Positions 1 through 8,640 of a stretch of DNA of 64,000 nt are shown in pieces (position 1 is the stretch's first letter; every line of letters starts with the position of its first letter). Position numbers and translations under genes: made by a program. Origin of the DNA: Thalassococcus profundi (GTDB lineage: Bacteria; Pseudomonadota; Alphaproteobacteria; Rhodobacterales; Rhodobacteraceae); assembly GCF_003344785.1 (NCBI RefSeq), contig NZ_QPMK01000001.1:430388-494387 (forward strand). Direction: 5' to 3'. The notes under the pieces were generated by a model. The model saw nothing but the letters and a program-made list of their open reading frames with translations. It had not been told where the DNA came from and ran no database searches.

Positions 1-1355
1 TGCGGCGAGAGATACCGGGACCGGAACTCCTCTGGCGTGAACACCTCTTGCGCGGTGATGCGGTTGCGAAATCCCGGCAGAAGCTGGGCGTCAAGCACGT
101 CGCTCATCTTGTCGAGGTAAGCGGCTCTTTCGCTCTCCCAATCCACGGGATTCTTGTGACCGAGGTGCGGCACGGGGCTCAGGACATAGAAGGTATCGTC
201 GCCCTCGGGCGCCACGGTCGGGTCGGTGACGCTGGGCCGGTGGACATAGAGCGACATGTCGTCGGACAGGGTGCCGTTGATGAAGATGTCGCGGACGAGG
301 CCCTTGTAGCGTGGGCCGTTGAGAATGGTGTGGTGGCCCACATCCTTCCACATTCCCGCCGTGCCCTTGGTGCCGAAGTACCAGACGAAAAGGCCCATCG
401 ACCACCGCGCCTTTGCCAGCTTCTTCGGAGTCCAGCGGCGGCGCGGCGTGTTGCGCAGCAGGTGATCGTAGGTAAAGCCCGCGTCGGCGTTGGACACCAC
501 GACGTCGGCGGTTACGATCTCTCCGGTGGTCAGCTTCACACCCTTGGCGCGGCCGTCACGGACGAGGATTTCATCCACCTCGGTTTCATAGCGCAGCACG
601 CCGCCCTGGTCGGCGATCACGTCCGCCATTGCCTTGGCAATCGCGGCGACCCCGCCCATGGCGTAATGCACCCCGAATTCCTTTTCGAGGTGGCTGACGA
701 GGATATACATCGAAGTGACGTTGAACGGATCGCCGCCGATGAAGAGCGGATGGAAGGACAGCGCCATGCGCAGGCGTTCGTCCTTCACGCGGCTGGCGGC
801 ATGGGCATAGACCGACTTGTCGGCGCGCAGCCAGGCAAATGTCGGCAGGACCGCGATCAGGTCGCGCAGCCGGTGCAGCGACCGGCGGCCCAGATCCTCG
901 AACCCGAACCAGTAGCGGCGTTCGCTATCTTTCAGGAATTTCTCGTAGCCGGGCAAATCGTTGGGCGACAGGCGCGCCACTTCGGCCCGCATGGCATCGG
1001 TGTCTTGCCGCGCGGTAAAGGTCGATCCATCCGGCCAGCGAATCTCGTAAAACGGGTCGAGCGCGCGCAGGTCCACGTCGGCGTCGAAATCCCGTCCGCA
1101 GGCCCGCCACAGCTCGCGGAAGGTCTGCGGCACGGTGACGATGGTCGGACCGAGGTCGAACCGGTGGCCGTCCTTCCAGAGGCAGGAGCCGCGCCCGCCC
1201 GGCACATCCAGCCGGTCGATCACCGTCACCCGATATCCGCGCGCACCCAGCCGCATGGCAGAGGCAAGACCCCCGAGGCCGGCCCCGACCACCAGCGCGT
1301 GGGGCGCGTCTTTCTGACCGGCAAGGCCGCTCAGCCGCGTGTCGAATTTTGTCAT
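1..1355 (-). CDS. crtI: Phytoene desaturase CrtI (3' end beyond window)
   Basis: FAD-dependent desaturase of carotenoid synthesis, introducing double bonds into phytoene on the way to neurosporene or lycopene. About 451 codons are present; the C-terminus lies beyond the left edge (the family is about 500 aa). The N-terminus has the dinucleotide-binding signature VVGAGLGGLASAMRLGARG, followed by PGGRGSCLW and the CrtI-typical block FHPLFIGGDPF...GVHYAMGG. The start is placed at the second of two adjacent ATGs (1358 or 1355), directly behind a strong GGAGGT. It is divergent from crtA across a 125-bp region with two PpsR-type palindromes, so light and oxygen control is likely. In relatives crtB follows crtI, which would lie outside the window. 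CrtD is the nearest alternative; the motif set favours CrtI. Confidence 0.93.
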   Translation of the reverse strand, partial: MTKFDTRLSGLAGQKDAPHALVVGAGLGGLASAMRLGARGYRVTVIDRLDVPGGRGSCLWKDGHRFDLGPTIVTVPQTFRELWRACGRDFDADVDLRALDPFYEIRWPDGSTFTARQDTDAMRAEVARLSPNDLPGYEKFLKDSERRYWFGFEDLGRRSLHRLRDLIAVLPTFAWLRADKSVYAHAASRVKDERLRMALSFHPLFIGGDPFNVTSMYILVSHLEKEFGVHYAMGGVAAIAKAMADVIADQGGVLRYETEVDEILVRDGRAKGVKLTTGEIVTADVVVSNADAGFTYDHLLRNTPRRRWTPKKLAKARWSMGLFVWYFGTKGTAGMWKDVGHHTILNGPRYKGLVRDIFINGTLSDDMSLYVHRPSVTDPTVAPEGDDTFYVLSPVPHLGHKNPVDWESERAAYLDKMSDVLDAQLLPGFRNRITAQEVFTPEEFRSRYLSP

Positions 1356-1374
1356 CATACCTCCACGCTACAGG

Positions 1375-1392
1375 TGTCAACTTAATCTGACA
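1375..1392. promoter_or_regulatory. PpsR/CrtJ binding palindrome, crtI-proximal
   Basis: The sequence reads TGT, 12 bases, ACA, with a further dyad (TGTCA...TGACA), matching the TGT-N12-ACA operator of the aerobic repressor PpsR/CrtJ that silences carotenoid and bacteriochlorophyll genes in purple bacteria. It lies 20 bp upstream of the crtI start codon. The match is read directly; the function is inferred from family knowledge and gene context. Confidence 0.8.
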
Positions 1393-1447
1393 ATGCAAAC
1401 CGGAAGCTCCGATACGACACGCGACACTTTTCATCGCGCGAGCTCCG

Positions 1448-1465
1448 TGTCAGACTAAGTTTACA
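1448..1465. promoter_or_regulatory. PpsR/CrtJ binding palindrome, crtA-proximal
   Basis: A second TGT-N12-ACA palindrome, 15 bp upstream of the crtA start and 56 bp from the first site. Paired sites are typical of PpsR/CrtJ, which binds cooperatively. The placement suggests direct repression of the crtA-bchIDO transcript and joint control with crtI. Confidence 0.8.
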
Positions 1466-1480
1466 CTTCGCCGAGGTCAC

Positions 1481-2188
1481 ATGCAGATCGTCAGCCTGTC
1501 CTTCTTTCGTTTCGATGCTCCGCTATCGCGGCTCTGGGCGCTTGCGATGATGGGTGCTGGGCGAATCGACATGGCCCGGATTCCCGGAATCGGGTTCTGG
1601 AAGCTCTGCGGCTCCGGCACTGGCGAAGGTTTCACGCCCGTGCCCAACACCACCGTCTACGCGATCCTTGCCACATGGCCCGATGCGCAGACAGCGAAGG
1701 ATCGGATCGCCGGGACGCGGCTGTTTCAAAGGTATCGTCATCGCGCCGACGAACACTGGACGCTTTACCTCACGCCGATCTCGGCGCGGGGCGCGTGGTC
1801 AGCACGCACGCCCTTCGATCCGCAGGACGACCCAAGGACCGGCCCGATCGCCGCCTTGACCCGCGCGACGATCAGGCCACGCACGGCGCTGAGCTTCTGG
1901 GGCAGGGTGCCGGATATCAGCGAGGTGATCGGCACCGACCCCAACGTGCTGTTCAAGATCGGCATCGGAGAAGTCCCCCTGATGCACCAGATCACCTTTT
2001 CGATCTGGCCCGACAGCGGCAGCATGGCACAATTCGCCCGCCGCGACGGCCCCCACGCCCGCGCCATACAGGCGGTGCGCTCCGGCGATTGGTTCCGCGA
2101 AGAGCTTTACGCCCGCTTCCGCCTGCACAGCGAAGAGGGGGCTTGGGACGGCCTCAGCCCACGCATTCTCAAGGACACAGCCGCATGA
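1481..2188 (+). CDS. crtA: Spheroidene monooxygenase CrtA
   Basis: Last step of the spheroidene pathway: oxygen-dependent conversion of spheroidene to spheroidenone in cells exposed to air. The 235-aa length fits the family, as do the start MQIVSLSFFRF and the recurring blocks FWKLCGSGTGEGF and PNVLFKIGIGEVP. The stop overlaps the bchI start (ATGA), so the gene is the first of a translationally coupled crtA-bchI-bchD-bchO unit. Two PpsR-type sites precede it. Its presence implies that the organism makes spheroidene-series rather than spirilloxanthin-series carotenoids, as in Rhodobacter and many aerobic anoxygenic roseobacters. Confidence 0.94.
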   Translation: MQIVSLSFFRFDAPLSRLWALAMMGAGRIDMARIPGIGFWKLCGSGTGEGFTPVPNTTVYAILATWPDAQTAKDRIAGTRLFQRYRHRADEHWTLYLTPISARGAWSARTPFDPQDDPRTGPIAALTRATIRPRTALSFWGRVPDISEVIGTDPNVLFKIGIGEVPLMHQITFSIWPDSGSMAQFARRDGPHARAIQAVRSGDWFREELYARFRLHSEEGAWDGLSPRILKDTAA

Positions 2189-3189
2189 GACAGCCCTTTC
2201 CGTTTTCCGCCATCGTCGGCCAGACCGAGATGAAGCAGGCGATGATCCTGACCGCCGTCGACCCCGGCATCGGCGGGGTGCTCGTTTTCGGCGACCGCGG
2301 GACCGGCAAATCCACCGCTGTCCGCGCGCTGGCCGCGCTACTGCCGCCGATTCGGGCGCTGGTGGGCAGCCCGACCAACGCCGCCACGGCGGAGGATCAC
2401 CCGGACTGGGCGGAACCGGTGTCGGGCAAATCCCATGACGTGCCGACGCCGGTGATCGACCTGCCGCTGGGTGCGACCGAGGATCGCGTGGTCGGTGCGC
2501 TCGACATCGAACGGGCGCTGACGCGCGGGGAAAAGGCGTTCGAACCGGGGCTCTTGGCGCGCGCAAACCGCGGCTATCTCTATATCGACGAGGTGAACCT
2601 GCTCGAGGATCACATCGTCGACTTGCTGCTTGACGTGGCGCAGTCGGGAGAGAACGTGATCGAACGCGAAGGTCTGTCGATCCGCCATGACGCGCGCTTC
2701 GTACTTGTCGGCTCCGGGAACCCCGAGGAAGGCGAGCTGCGGCCGCAGCTGCTGGACCGGTTCGGCCTGTCGGTCGAGGTGCGTTCGCCGACGGACATCG
2801 ACGAACGGGTCGAGGTCATCCGCCGCCGCGCCGCCTTCGACACCCAGCCCGAAGCGTTTCTCAAGAAATGGCGCGCCAAGGACACGAAAATCCGCAAGGC
2901 AATCCTTTCGGGACGCGCGGCACTAGGTTCGGTCGAAGCCTCCGATGCCGCCTTGCGCGACTGCGCGGAGTTGTGCGTGGCGCTGGGCTCCGACGGGCTG
3001 CGCGGAGAATTGACGCTGCTGCGCACCGCCCGCGCCCTTGCTGCCTACGAGGGCAGCGATGCCGTGACCCGCGACCACCTGCGGCGCGTGGCGCCGATGT
3101 CGCTCAGCCACCGGCTGCGCCGCGATCCGCTGGACGAAGCGGGGTCGGCATCGCGGGTTCTGCGCACCGTCGAGGACGTGTTTGCATGA
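2185..3189 (+). CDS. bchI: Magnesium chelatase ATPase subunit I
   Basis: AAA+ motor subunit of magnesium chelatase, which inserts Mg2+ into protoporphyrin IX at the branch from haem to bacteriochlorophyll. The protein is 334 aa, the usual length. Walker A is GDRGTGKST at about residues 36-44 and Walker B is YLYIDEVNLL at about 131-140; the sensor block GSGNPEEGELRPQLLDRFGL follows. The ATG overlaps the crtA stop and the TGA overlaps the bchD start, so the three genes are probably co-translated. It works as a ring with BchD, and with BchH, which is encoded elsewhere. Confidence 0.97.
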   Translation: MRQPFPFSAIVGQTEMKQAMILTAVDPGIGGVLVFGDRGTGKSTAVRALAALLPPIRALVGSPTNAATAEDHPDWAEPVSGKSHDVPTPVIDLPLGATEDRVVGALDIERALTRGEKAFEPGLLARANRGYLYIDEVNLLEDHIVDLLLDVAQSGENVIEREGLSIRHDARFVLVGSGNPEEGELRPQLLDRFGLSVEVRSPTDIDERVEVIRRRAAFDTQPEAFLKKWRAKDTKIRKAILSGRAALGSVEASDAALRDCAELCVALGSDGLRGELTLLRTARALAAYEGSDAVTRDHLRRVAPMSLSHRLRRDPLDEAGSASRVLRTVEDVFA

Positions 3190-4865
3190 TGCAGGACCGG
3201 CTGGAGGCATGGATCACCGGGCATCTCGCCCTGACCCTGCTTGCGGTCGATCCCGTCGGTCTGGGCGGTCTGCACCTGCGCGCCCGCGCCGGTCCGGTGC
3301 GCGACGCCTTCCTGTCGCGGATGCCCCCGGCGCTGGCACCGCGAAGGATCACGCCCGATATCGACGACACGGCACTGTTCGGCGGTGTCGATATCGCCGC
3401 GACGCTTGCGGCGGGCAGGGTGATCCGCTCTACCGGCCTTTTGTCTCGTCCCGGCACGCTGATGCTGACGATGGCCGAACGCTGCGGACCGGGGCTGGCG
3501 GCACGGCTCGCGCAGGCGTTGGACAGCGGGGCAGAACAGTCTCTGATCCTGCTGGATGAAGGTGCCGACGCGGATGAGCGCGCGCCTTCAACACTGACCG
3601 AGCGGCTGGCCTTTCGGGTCGATCTCGACGGGCTGCGCGCTCAGGATCTGGCGGAACTGGCCCTGGGCGATCCGGAGATCGACGCGGCCCGGACGCGGCT
3701 CTCCTCTGTGACCCTTCCAGACGAGGCCATGATCCTTCTCACCGAAACCGCGGCGCGGTTCGGCATCGGGTCGTTGCGGGCGCCCTGGCTCGCCTGTTGC
3801 GCCGCACGCGCGCATGCGGCGGTGTCGCACCGCAACAAGGTGGGCGAGGACGATATCCAGATCGCCGCGCAGCTTGTCTTTGCCCATCGCGCCACAGTCA
3901 TCCCGCAAGGCGACGAGGATGCGGCAACCCCGCCGGAACCGGAACACGATGGCGACTCCGGGCAGGACAGAGACATATCCGACGATCTTCGGCTGCCACA
4001 GGACATGCTGATCGACGCGGTCAAGGCGCTCCTGCCGCCCGAGGTGCTGGCCGCCTTGTCCGTGCCGCGGACGGCACCGGCGGGCAAGGGATCGGGCGGC
4101 GCCGGGCAGAAACGCAAGGGCAACCGGCGCGGCCGCCCCTTGCCGTCGCGCAAAGGCCGGGCCGATGGCCAGAACCGTATCGACCTCATCGCGACGCTGC
4201 GCGCCGCGGCGCCTTGGCAACCGCTGCGGCGAAAGGCGCAACCCGACGCCACCGGTCTGTTGATCCGTCCGTCGGATATTCACGTGAAACGATACCAGGA
4301 GCTGTCCGACCGGCTGGTGATCTTTGCCGTCGACGCCTCGGGCTCTGCCGCCATGGCTCGGCTGGCCGAGGCCAAGGGCGCGATCGAGCTCATGCTCGCC
4401 GAAGCCTATGCGCGCCGGGACCATGTGGCGCTGATCACCTTCCGCGGCGACGGCGCCGAACTTGCGCTGCCGCCAACCCGGTCGCTGGTGCAGACCAAAC
4501 GCCAGCTTGCCGGGCTTGCCGGCGGTGGCGGGACGCCGCTGGCGGCGGGTTTGCGGATGGTGGCCGACCTCGCGCAACGCGCACAGGGGCAGGGGCTCTC
4601 GCCGGCTTTGGCTTTGCTGACCGACGGGCGCGCGAACGTCCCTCTGCCGGGGCGCACAGGCCGCGCTGCGGCGGCCGAGGATGCCTATCTGATGGCCGGG
4701 CTGGTGGCGGCGATGAACATGCCGGGTGCGGTGATCGACACCGCCATGCGCCCGCAGCCGGACCTCGCGAAGCTGGCGCAGACCTTGCGCGCGGCCTATG
4801 TCCCCCTGCCTCGGGCCGATGCGCAAGGCTTGTCCCGCGCGATCGGCACCGCGCTGGAGGGATAG
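3186..4865 (+). CDS. bchD: Magnesium chelatase subunit D
   Basis: The 559-aa platform subunit of magnesium chelatase. It has an AAA+-like N-terminal half without a good P-loop (as expected for BchD), an acidic and proline-rich linker at about residues 240-260 followed by a basic stretch, and a C-terminal von Willebrand/integrin-I domain. The metal-adhesion site DASGS is at about residue 382. The conserved IHVKRYQE block lies just before that domain. The start overlaps the bchI stop and the stop is one base from bchO. Confidence 0.96.
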   Translation: MMQDRLEAWITGHLALTLLAVDPVGLGGLHLRARAGPVRDAFLSRMPPALAPRRITPDIDDTALFGGVDIAATLAAGRVIRSTGLLSRPGTLMLTMAERCGPGLAARLAQALDSGAEQSLILLDEGADADERAPSTLTERLAFRVDLDGLRAQDLAELALGDPEIDAARTRLSSVTLPDEAMILLTETAARFGIGSLRAPWLACCAARAHAAVSHRNKVGEDDIQIAAQLVFAHRATVIPQGDEDAATPPEPEHDGDSGQDRDISDDLRLPQDMLIDAVKALLPPEVLAALSVPRTAPAGKGSGGAGQKRKGNRRGRPLPSRKGRADGQNRIDLIATLRAAAPWQPLRRKAQPDATGLLIRPSDIHVKRYQELSDRLVIFAVDASGSAAMARLAEAKGAIELMLAEAYARRDHVALITFRGDGAELALPPTRSLVQTKRQLAGLAGGGGTPLAAGLRMVADLAQRAQGQGLSPALALLTDGRANVPLPGRTGRAAAAEDAYLMAGLVAAMNMPGAVIDTAMRPQPDLAKLAQTLRAAYVPLPRADAQGLSRAIGTALEG

Positions 4866-4866
4866 G

Positions 4867-5733
4867 ATGGACCCCGCCCGCGACCTGGCGGACTGGCCGA
4901 ACAGCGACCTGTCCCGGATGATCCGGGTGCGCCCGCACGACTGGCACGTACAGGAAACCGGTAGCGGGCCGGTGGTTCTGCTGATCCACGGCGCTGGCGG
5001 GTCGAGCCACAGCTATCGCGACCTGATCCCGCTTCTGGCGCAGAGGTTCCGCGTGGTGGCGGTCGATCTGCCGGGGCACGGATTCACCCGTCTGGGCACC
5101 CGCCACCGGTCGGCGCTGGACACGATGGCACAGGATCTTGCCGCACTGTGCAGCCACGAAGGCTGGTTGCCCGCCGCCGTCGTCGGGCATTCTGCCGGGG
5201 CGGCGGTGGCGCTGCGGCTGGCGCTCTTGCAAGAGCTTCGGCCGAGGATCGTCAGCCTGAATCCGGCGCTGGAGCCGTTTCGCGGCCTCGCCGGCCTGAC
5301 CTTTCCGGTCGTGGCGCGGATGGTGGCGATGACACCCTTCATCGTCGACCTGGCGCTGAAGCAGATGGCGACGCCCGAACGCGTGTCGCGGCTCTTGCGC
5401 GGGACGGGGTCGCGGCTCGAACCCGAAGGCATCGCGCTTTATGCGAGACTGTTTCGCGACCGTGACCACGTCGACGGGGTCATGCTGATGATGGCGCAAT
5501 GGAAGCTTGACGGGCTGCTCGCCGACCTGCCGCATGTGGACACGCCCTGCCTGTTCCTGACCGGCAGCAACGACGCCACGATACCGCCTGTGATCGCGGT
5601 CGACGCCGCGCGGCGCATGCCACGTGCCGAGGTGCAAAGCCTCGACGACTACGGTCACCTGATGCACGAGGAAGCACCCGATGTCATCGCGGCGCGGATC
5701 GTGGATTGGCTGAAAAGCGCATCCAACGCCTAA
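4867..5733 (+). CDS. bchO: Magnesium chelatase accessory protein BchO
   Basis: Alpha/beta-hydrolase-fold protein of 288 aa encoded directly behind bchD, the standard place for bchO; its exact biochemical role is unsettled. The oxyanion region is HGAGGSSHSY, the nucleophile elbow is VGHSAGAAVAL at about residue 107, an acidic residue lies in GSNDATIPP, and the histidine in DYGHLMHEEAP. I chose the ATG at 4867, just after the bchD stop, rather than an upstream in-frame ATG inside bchD, because the protein then begins MDPARDL with normal BchO length. Confidence 0.92.
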   Translation: MDPARDLADWPNSDLSRMIRVRPHDWHVQETGSGPVVLLIHGAGGSSHSYRDLIPLLAQRFRVVAVDLPGHGFTRLGTRHRSALDTMAQDLAALCSHEGWLPAAVVGHSAGAAVALRLALLQELRPRIVSLNPALEPFRGLAGLTFPVVARMVAMTPFIVDLALKQMATPERVSRLLRGTGSRLEPEGIALYARLFRDRDHVDGVMLMMAQWKLDGLLADLPHVDTPCLFLTGSNDATIPPVIAVDAARRMPRAEVQSLDDYGHLMHEEAPDVIAARIVDWLKSASNA

Positions 5734-5784
5734 GCTGTTGCGATTCCGCTTGAAGCCGCCCCGGCACAGGCAGAAACAACCGGC

Positions 5785-6996
5785 ATGCAGGTTTTTCAGT
5801 TTCTTCGGTCCAATGCTCAATGGCTCGCCGCCGGCGCGCTTCTGAGCTTCCTGTCGAGCTTCGGCCAAACCTTTTTCATCTCGATCTTCGCGGGCAAGAT
5901 CCAGGATGCCTTCGCGCTGAGCCATGGCGACTGGGGCGGAATCTATTCCCTGGGCACGACCGCATCGGCGGTCGCGATGGTCTGGGCCGGGGGTCTGACC
6001 GACCGATACCGGTCGCGGGCACTGGGCGCTTTCGTGCTGACCTTCCTCGCGGCTGCATGCCTCTTCATGGCGTTCAACACCAGCGCCTGGCTCCTTCCGC
6101 TGGCGATCTTCGCCCTGCGCTTCGGCGGGCAGGGAATGACCAGCCACATCGCGGTGGTGTCGATGTCGCGCTGGTTCATCGCCACGCGCGGCAAGGCGCT
6201 GTCGATCGCCGGTCTGGGCATCGCCGTGGGCGAGGCGCTGATGCCCGTCACGTTCGTGTCGCTGCTGCTGATCTTCGACTGGCGGATGCTCTGGGTGATC
6301 GCAGCACTGGTGGCTTTGGCGGGCATCCCGGTTCTCTGGCGCCTGCTGCGCGAGGAACGCACCCCGCAAAGCATGGCCGAGATGGACCAGTCCGCCGGCA
6401 TGTCGGACCGGCACTGGCGGCGACCCGAGGTGTTCCGGCACTGGCTGTTCTGGTTCATGGTGCCGGCTCTGCTGGGACCGCCGGCCTTTGCCACGGCGTT
6501 CTTCTTTCACCAGGTGCATTACACCGAGGTGAAGGGCTGGGCACTGTTGTCTTTCGTCGCGATGATCCCGATCTTCACCGGCGTCGGCGTGCTGTCGATG
6601 GTGTTGTCGGGCATGGCGCTGGACCGGTTCGGCACGGCGCGGGTGCTGCCGTGGTTCCAGCTGCCACTGGTCGCGGCCTTCCTGCTGTTTTCGGCAGCCG
6701 GGTCGCTTTGGACGCTGGCGCTTGGCTTCGTCTTTCTGGGCATGACCCAGGGCATGCAGCAAACGCTGCCGAATGCCTTCTGGGCCGAATTCTTCGGCAC
6801 CCGCTACCTGGGCTCGATCAAGGCGATGGGGGCGGCCGTCATGGTCTTTGGCACGGCGCTGGGACCGGGGTTGACCGGCGTGCTGATCGACTGGCAGGTC
6901 GGGATCGAGGCGCAATACATCGGCATTGCCGCCTATTTCGTCTTCACCACGGTGATGATGCAGATCGGCGTGCGGCGCGCGGCGCGGCTGCTGTGA
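5785..6996 (+). CDS. Major facilitator superfamily transporter
   Basis: A 403-aa hydrophobic protein with roughly twelve membrane segments. It has an MFS loop 2-3 motif (GGLTDRYRSRALG) and a second-half repeat (GMALDRFGTARVL). The substrate is unknown. It follows bchO after 51 bp on the same strand and could be read through from the photosynthesis operon, but it is not related to the PucC/LhaA light-harvesting assembly transporters by any motif I can see. It ends 7 bp from the convergent smr gene. Confidence 0.85.
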   Translation: MQVFQFLRSNAQWLAAGALLSFLSSFGQTFFISIFAGKIQDAFALSHGDWGGIYSLGTTASAVAMVWAGGLTDRYRSRALGAFVLTFLAAACLFMAFNTSAWLLPLAIFALRFGGQGMTSHIAVVSMSRWFIATRGKALSIAGLGIAVGEALMPVTFVSLLLIFDWRMLWVIAALVALAGIPVLWRLLREERTPQSMAEMDQSAGMSDRHWRRPEVFRHWLFWFMVPALLGPPAFATAFFFHQVHYTEVKGWALLSFVAMIPIFTGVGVLSMVLSGMALDRFGTARVLPWFQLPLVAAFLLFSAAGSLWTLALGFVFLGMTQGMQQTLPNAFWAEFFGTRYLGSIKAMGAAVMVFGTALGPGLTGVLIDWQVGIEAQYIGIAAYFVFTTVMMQIGVRRAARLL

Positions 6997-7003
6997 TCCG
7001 CGC

Positions 7004-7597
7004 CTACCGGTCGCGGCGCAGGTAGACGTAATAGGCGCCGCTGCCGCCGTGGCGGATATGCGCTTCGGTCACCTGCAACACGGCCTGAGCGACCGGCGGC
7101 ATCCGCAACCACACCGGCACCTGCTGCTTGAGCACGCCGCGGCGCATCGGCATCGGATCATAGGGGTCTTCACGCTGACCCTTGCCGGTGATGACCAGAA
7201 CCAGCCGCAGACCGCGGGTGTAGGAGGTCAGCACGAAGCGGATCAGCGCCGGGTGCGCCTGATCCAGCGTCATGCCGTGCAGGTCGATCCGCGCCTCCGG
7301 CGCCAGCTTGCCCCGCTTGAGGCGGGTGTGCGCCTTCTTGTCCATGCGCACCGGGTCCTGTGCAAGACGTTGCGAAGTGCTGCGTGGCGTGGGCAGGGTT
7401 TCGCTGCGCGGAGATTTTGCGCCGATATCGAAGCGGGGCAGGGTATCGGGTGCCGTTTTGCCAGTTCGTGCCGTATCAGTGACGGGTTTTTCGGATTTTG
7501 CGGCGAACGGATCGGGGCGCTTGTCGAGCTTTTGCGTCGTCTTCGCCACCTGCCGCCAGAGATCGAGCTCGTCCGGGCGAATCTTGCGCCGGGTCAT
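7004..7597 (-). CDS. Smr-domain protein
   Basis: A 197-aa protein with a long basic, low-complexity N-terminal half and a C-terminal Smr (small MutS-related) domain. The signature DLHGMTLDQAH and a later TGKGQR block are visible. Smr domains are nucleases or nucleic-acid-binding modules; stand-alone versions have been linked to RNA or branched-DNA cleavage. The start overlaps the mltA stop by 4 bases, so it is the last gene of a Tim44-mltA-smr unit conserved next to secB in many alphaproteobacteria. Confidence 0.88.
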   Translation of the reverse strand: MTRRKIRPDELDLWRQVAKTTQKLDKRPDPFAAKSEKPVTDTARTGKTAPDTLPRFDIGAKSPRSETLPTPRSTSQRLAQDPVRMDKKAHTRLKRGKLAPEARIDLHGMTLDQAHPALIRFVLTSYTRGLRLVLVITGKGQREDPYDPMPMRRGVLKQQVPVWLRMPPVAQAVLQVTEAHIRHGGSGAYYVYLRRDR

Positions 7598-8640
7598 TGT
7601 TCACTTTCCGGCAAGAGCGCATAGGCGCGTTGGATCGGCATGAGGACGACCATGCGACCGGGATCGCGCAGGGTTCCGGCGATCCGCCCGGCGTCGTCGC
7701 CGCTGCCGATGAAGACGTCGGCGCGTTGCGCGCCCTTGATCGCCGAACCGGTGTCCTGCGCGATCATCAGGCGACGCATCGGATCGGCGCCGTCCTTTTC
7801 GATCCAGACCGGCGCGCCAAGCGGCGTGTAGGCGGGATCGACGGCAATGGTGCGCATCGCGGTGATCGAGCGGTTCATGGCGCCCAGCGGACCCTTGTCC
7901 GCGGGCACCTGGCTCACCTCGCGGAAGAAAACGTAGGACGGGTTGTGGAACAGCAGCTCTTCGCCGTCGGCCGGATTGCGGCGTACCCAGTTCTTGATCA
8001 CCTCGGCCGAGACCTGGTGCGGCTGGTAGATGCCGCGGCGCACCATTTCCTGCCCGATGGACCGGTAGGGGTGCCCATTGGCGCCGCCATAGCCGACGCG
8101 GATGTATCGCCCGTCGGGATAGCGCACCCGCCCGGACCCCTGGATCTGCAGGAAGAACAGTTCCACCGGGTCGTCGACCCAGGCAATCTCCAGCCCGCGG
8201 CCCGACAGGGCGCCGCCGGCCAGGATATCGCGGCGGCTGAGCCACGGGGTGGCGGCGCGCGCTTCGGGCGGCATGGCATAGATCGGATGGCGATACCGCG
8301 CCGTCGGCACTGGCGAGCCGTCGAGTTCGGGTTCGTAGTAGCCGGTGAACAGACCCGCTTCGCCATCGGTGATCATGACCGGACGGAAAAACAGCTCGAA
8401 GAACTGGCGGGCATCCCTGGCATCCGCCGCGACGGCGCATAGCGTGACCCAGTCGGGATCGGGCATGTCGCCGCATGTGTTGCGAAAGACGTCGAGGGCA
8501 GCGGCGTGATCGTCCATGGCCCAGCCGTCGAGGTCCTCGAAGCCCAGAATGGCAAAAGACGGGCCGGTGTTGGCATCGGCGGCGGCTCCGGTCATGGCCA
8601 GAATCCCCGCAGTCAGCGCAACACCGAGCCGTCCGATCAT
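7594..8640 (-). CDS. mltA: Membrane-bound lytic murein transglycosylase A
   Basis: Cleaves the glycan strand of peptidoglycan to 1,6-anhydromuropeptides. The 348-aa protein has an N-terminal signal peptide (MIGRLGVALTAGILAMTGAAA) without a clear lipobox. The MltA beta-barrel region includes GYYEPELDGS and SGRVRYPDG. The C-terminal 3D domain AQDTGSAIKGAQRADVF contains the catalytic Asp region. It overlaps both neighbours by 4 bp, indicating translational coupling. Confidence 0.94.
   Translation of the reverse strand: MIGRLGVALTAGILAMTGAAADANTGPSFAILGFEDLDGWAMDDHAAALDVFRNTCGDMPDPDWVTLCAVAADARDARQFFELFFRPVMITDGEAGLFTGYYEPELDGSPVPTARYRHPIYAMPPEARAATPWLSRRDILAGGALSGRGLEIAWVDDPVELFFLQIQGSGRVRYPDGRYIRVGYGGANGHPYRSIGQEMVRRGIYQPHQVSAEVIKNWVRRNPADGEELLFHNPSYVFFREVSQVPADKGPLGAMNRSITAMRTIAVDPAYTPLGAPVWIEKDGADPMRRLMIAQDTGSAIKGAQRADVFIGSGDDAGRIAGTLRDPGRMVVLMPIQRAYALLPESEQ

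Noticed and set aside
48..1385. 445-codon open frame on the + strand over crtI
   Set aside because: It is antisense to crtI, has no recognisable domain and an Arg/His/Gly-rich composition typical of GC-rich shadow frames.
4280..4295. parS-like word (12/16) in bchD
   Set aside because: The bases encode the conserved BchD peptide IHVKRY, four positions differ from consensus including one arm, and it is far from parAB.
4435..6915. 826-codon open frame on the minus strand across bchD, bchO and the MFS gene
   Set aside because: It runs opposite to three clear genes, has His/Arg/Gln-rich low-complexity translation and no ribosome site; a composition artefact.
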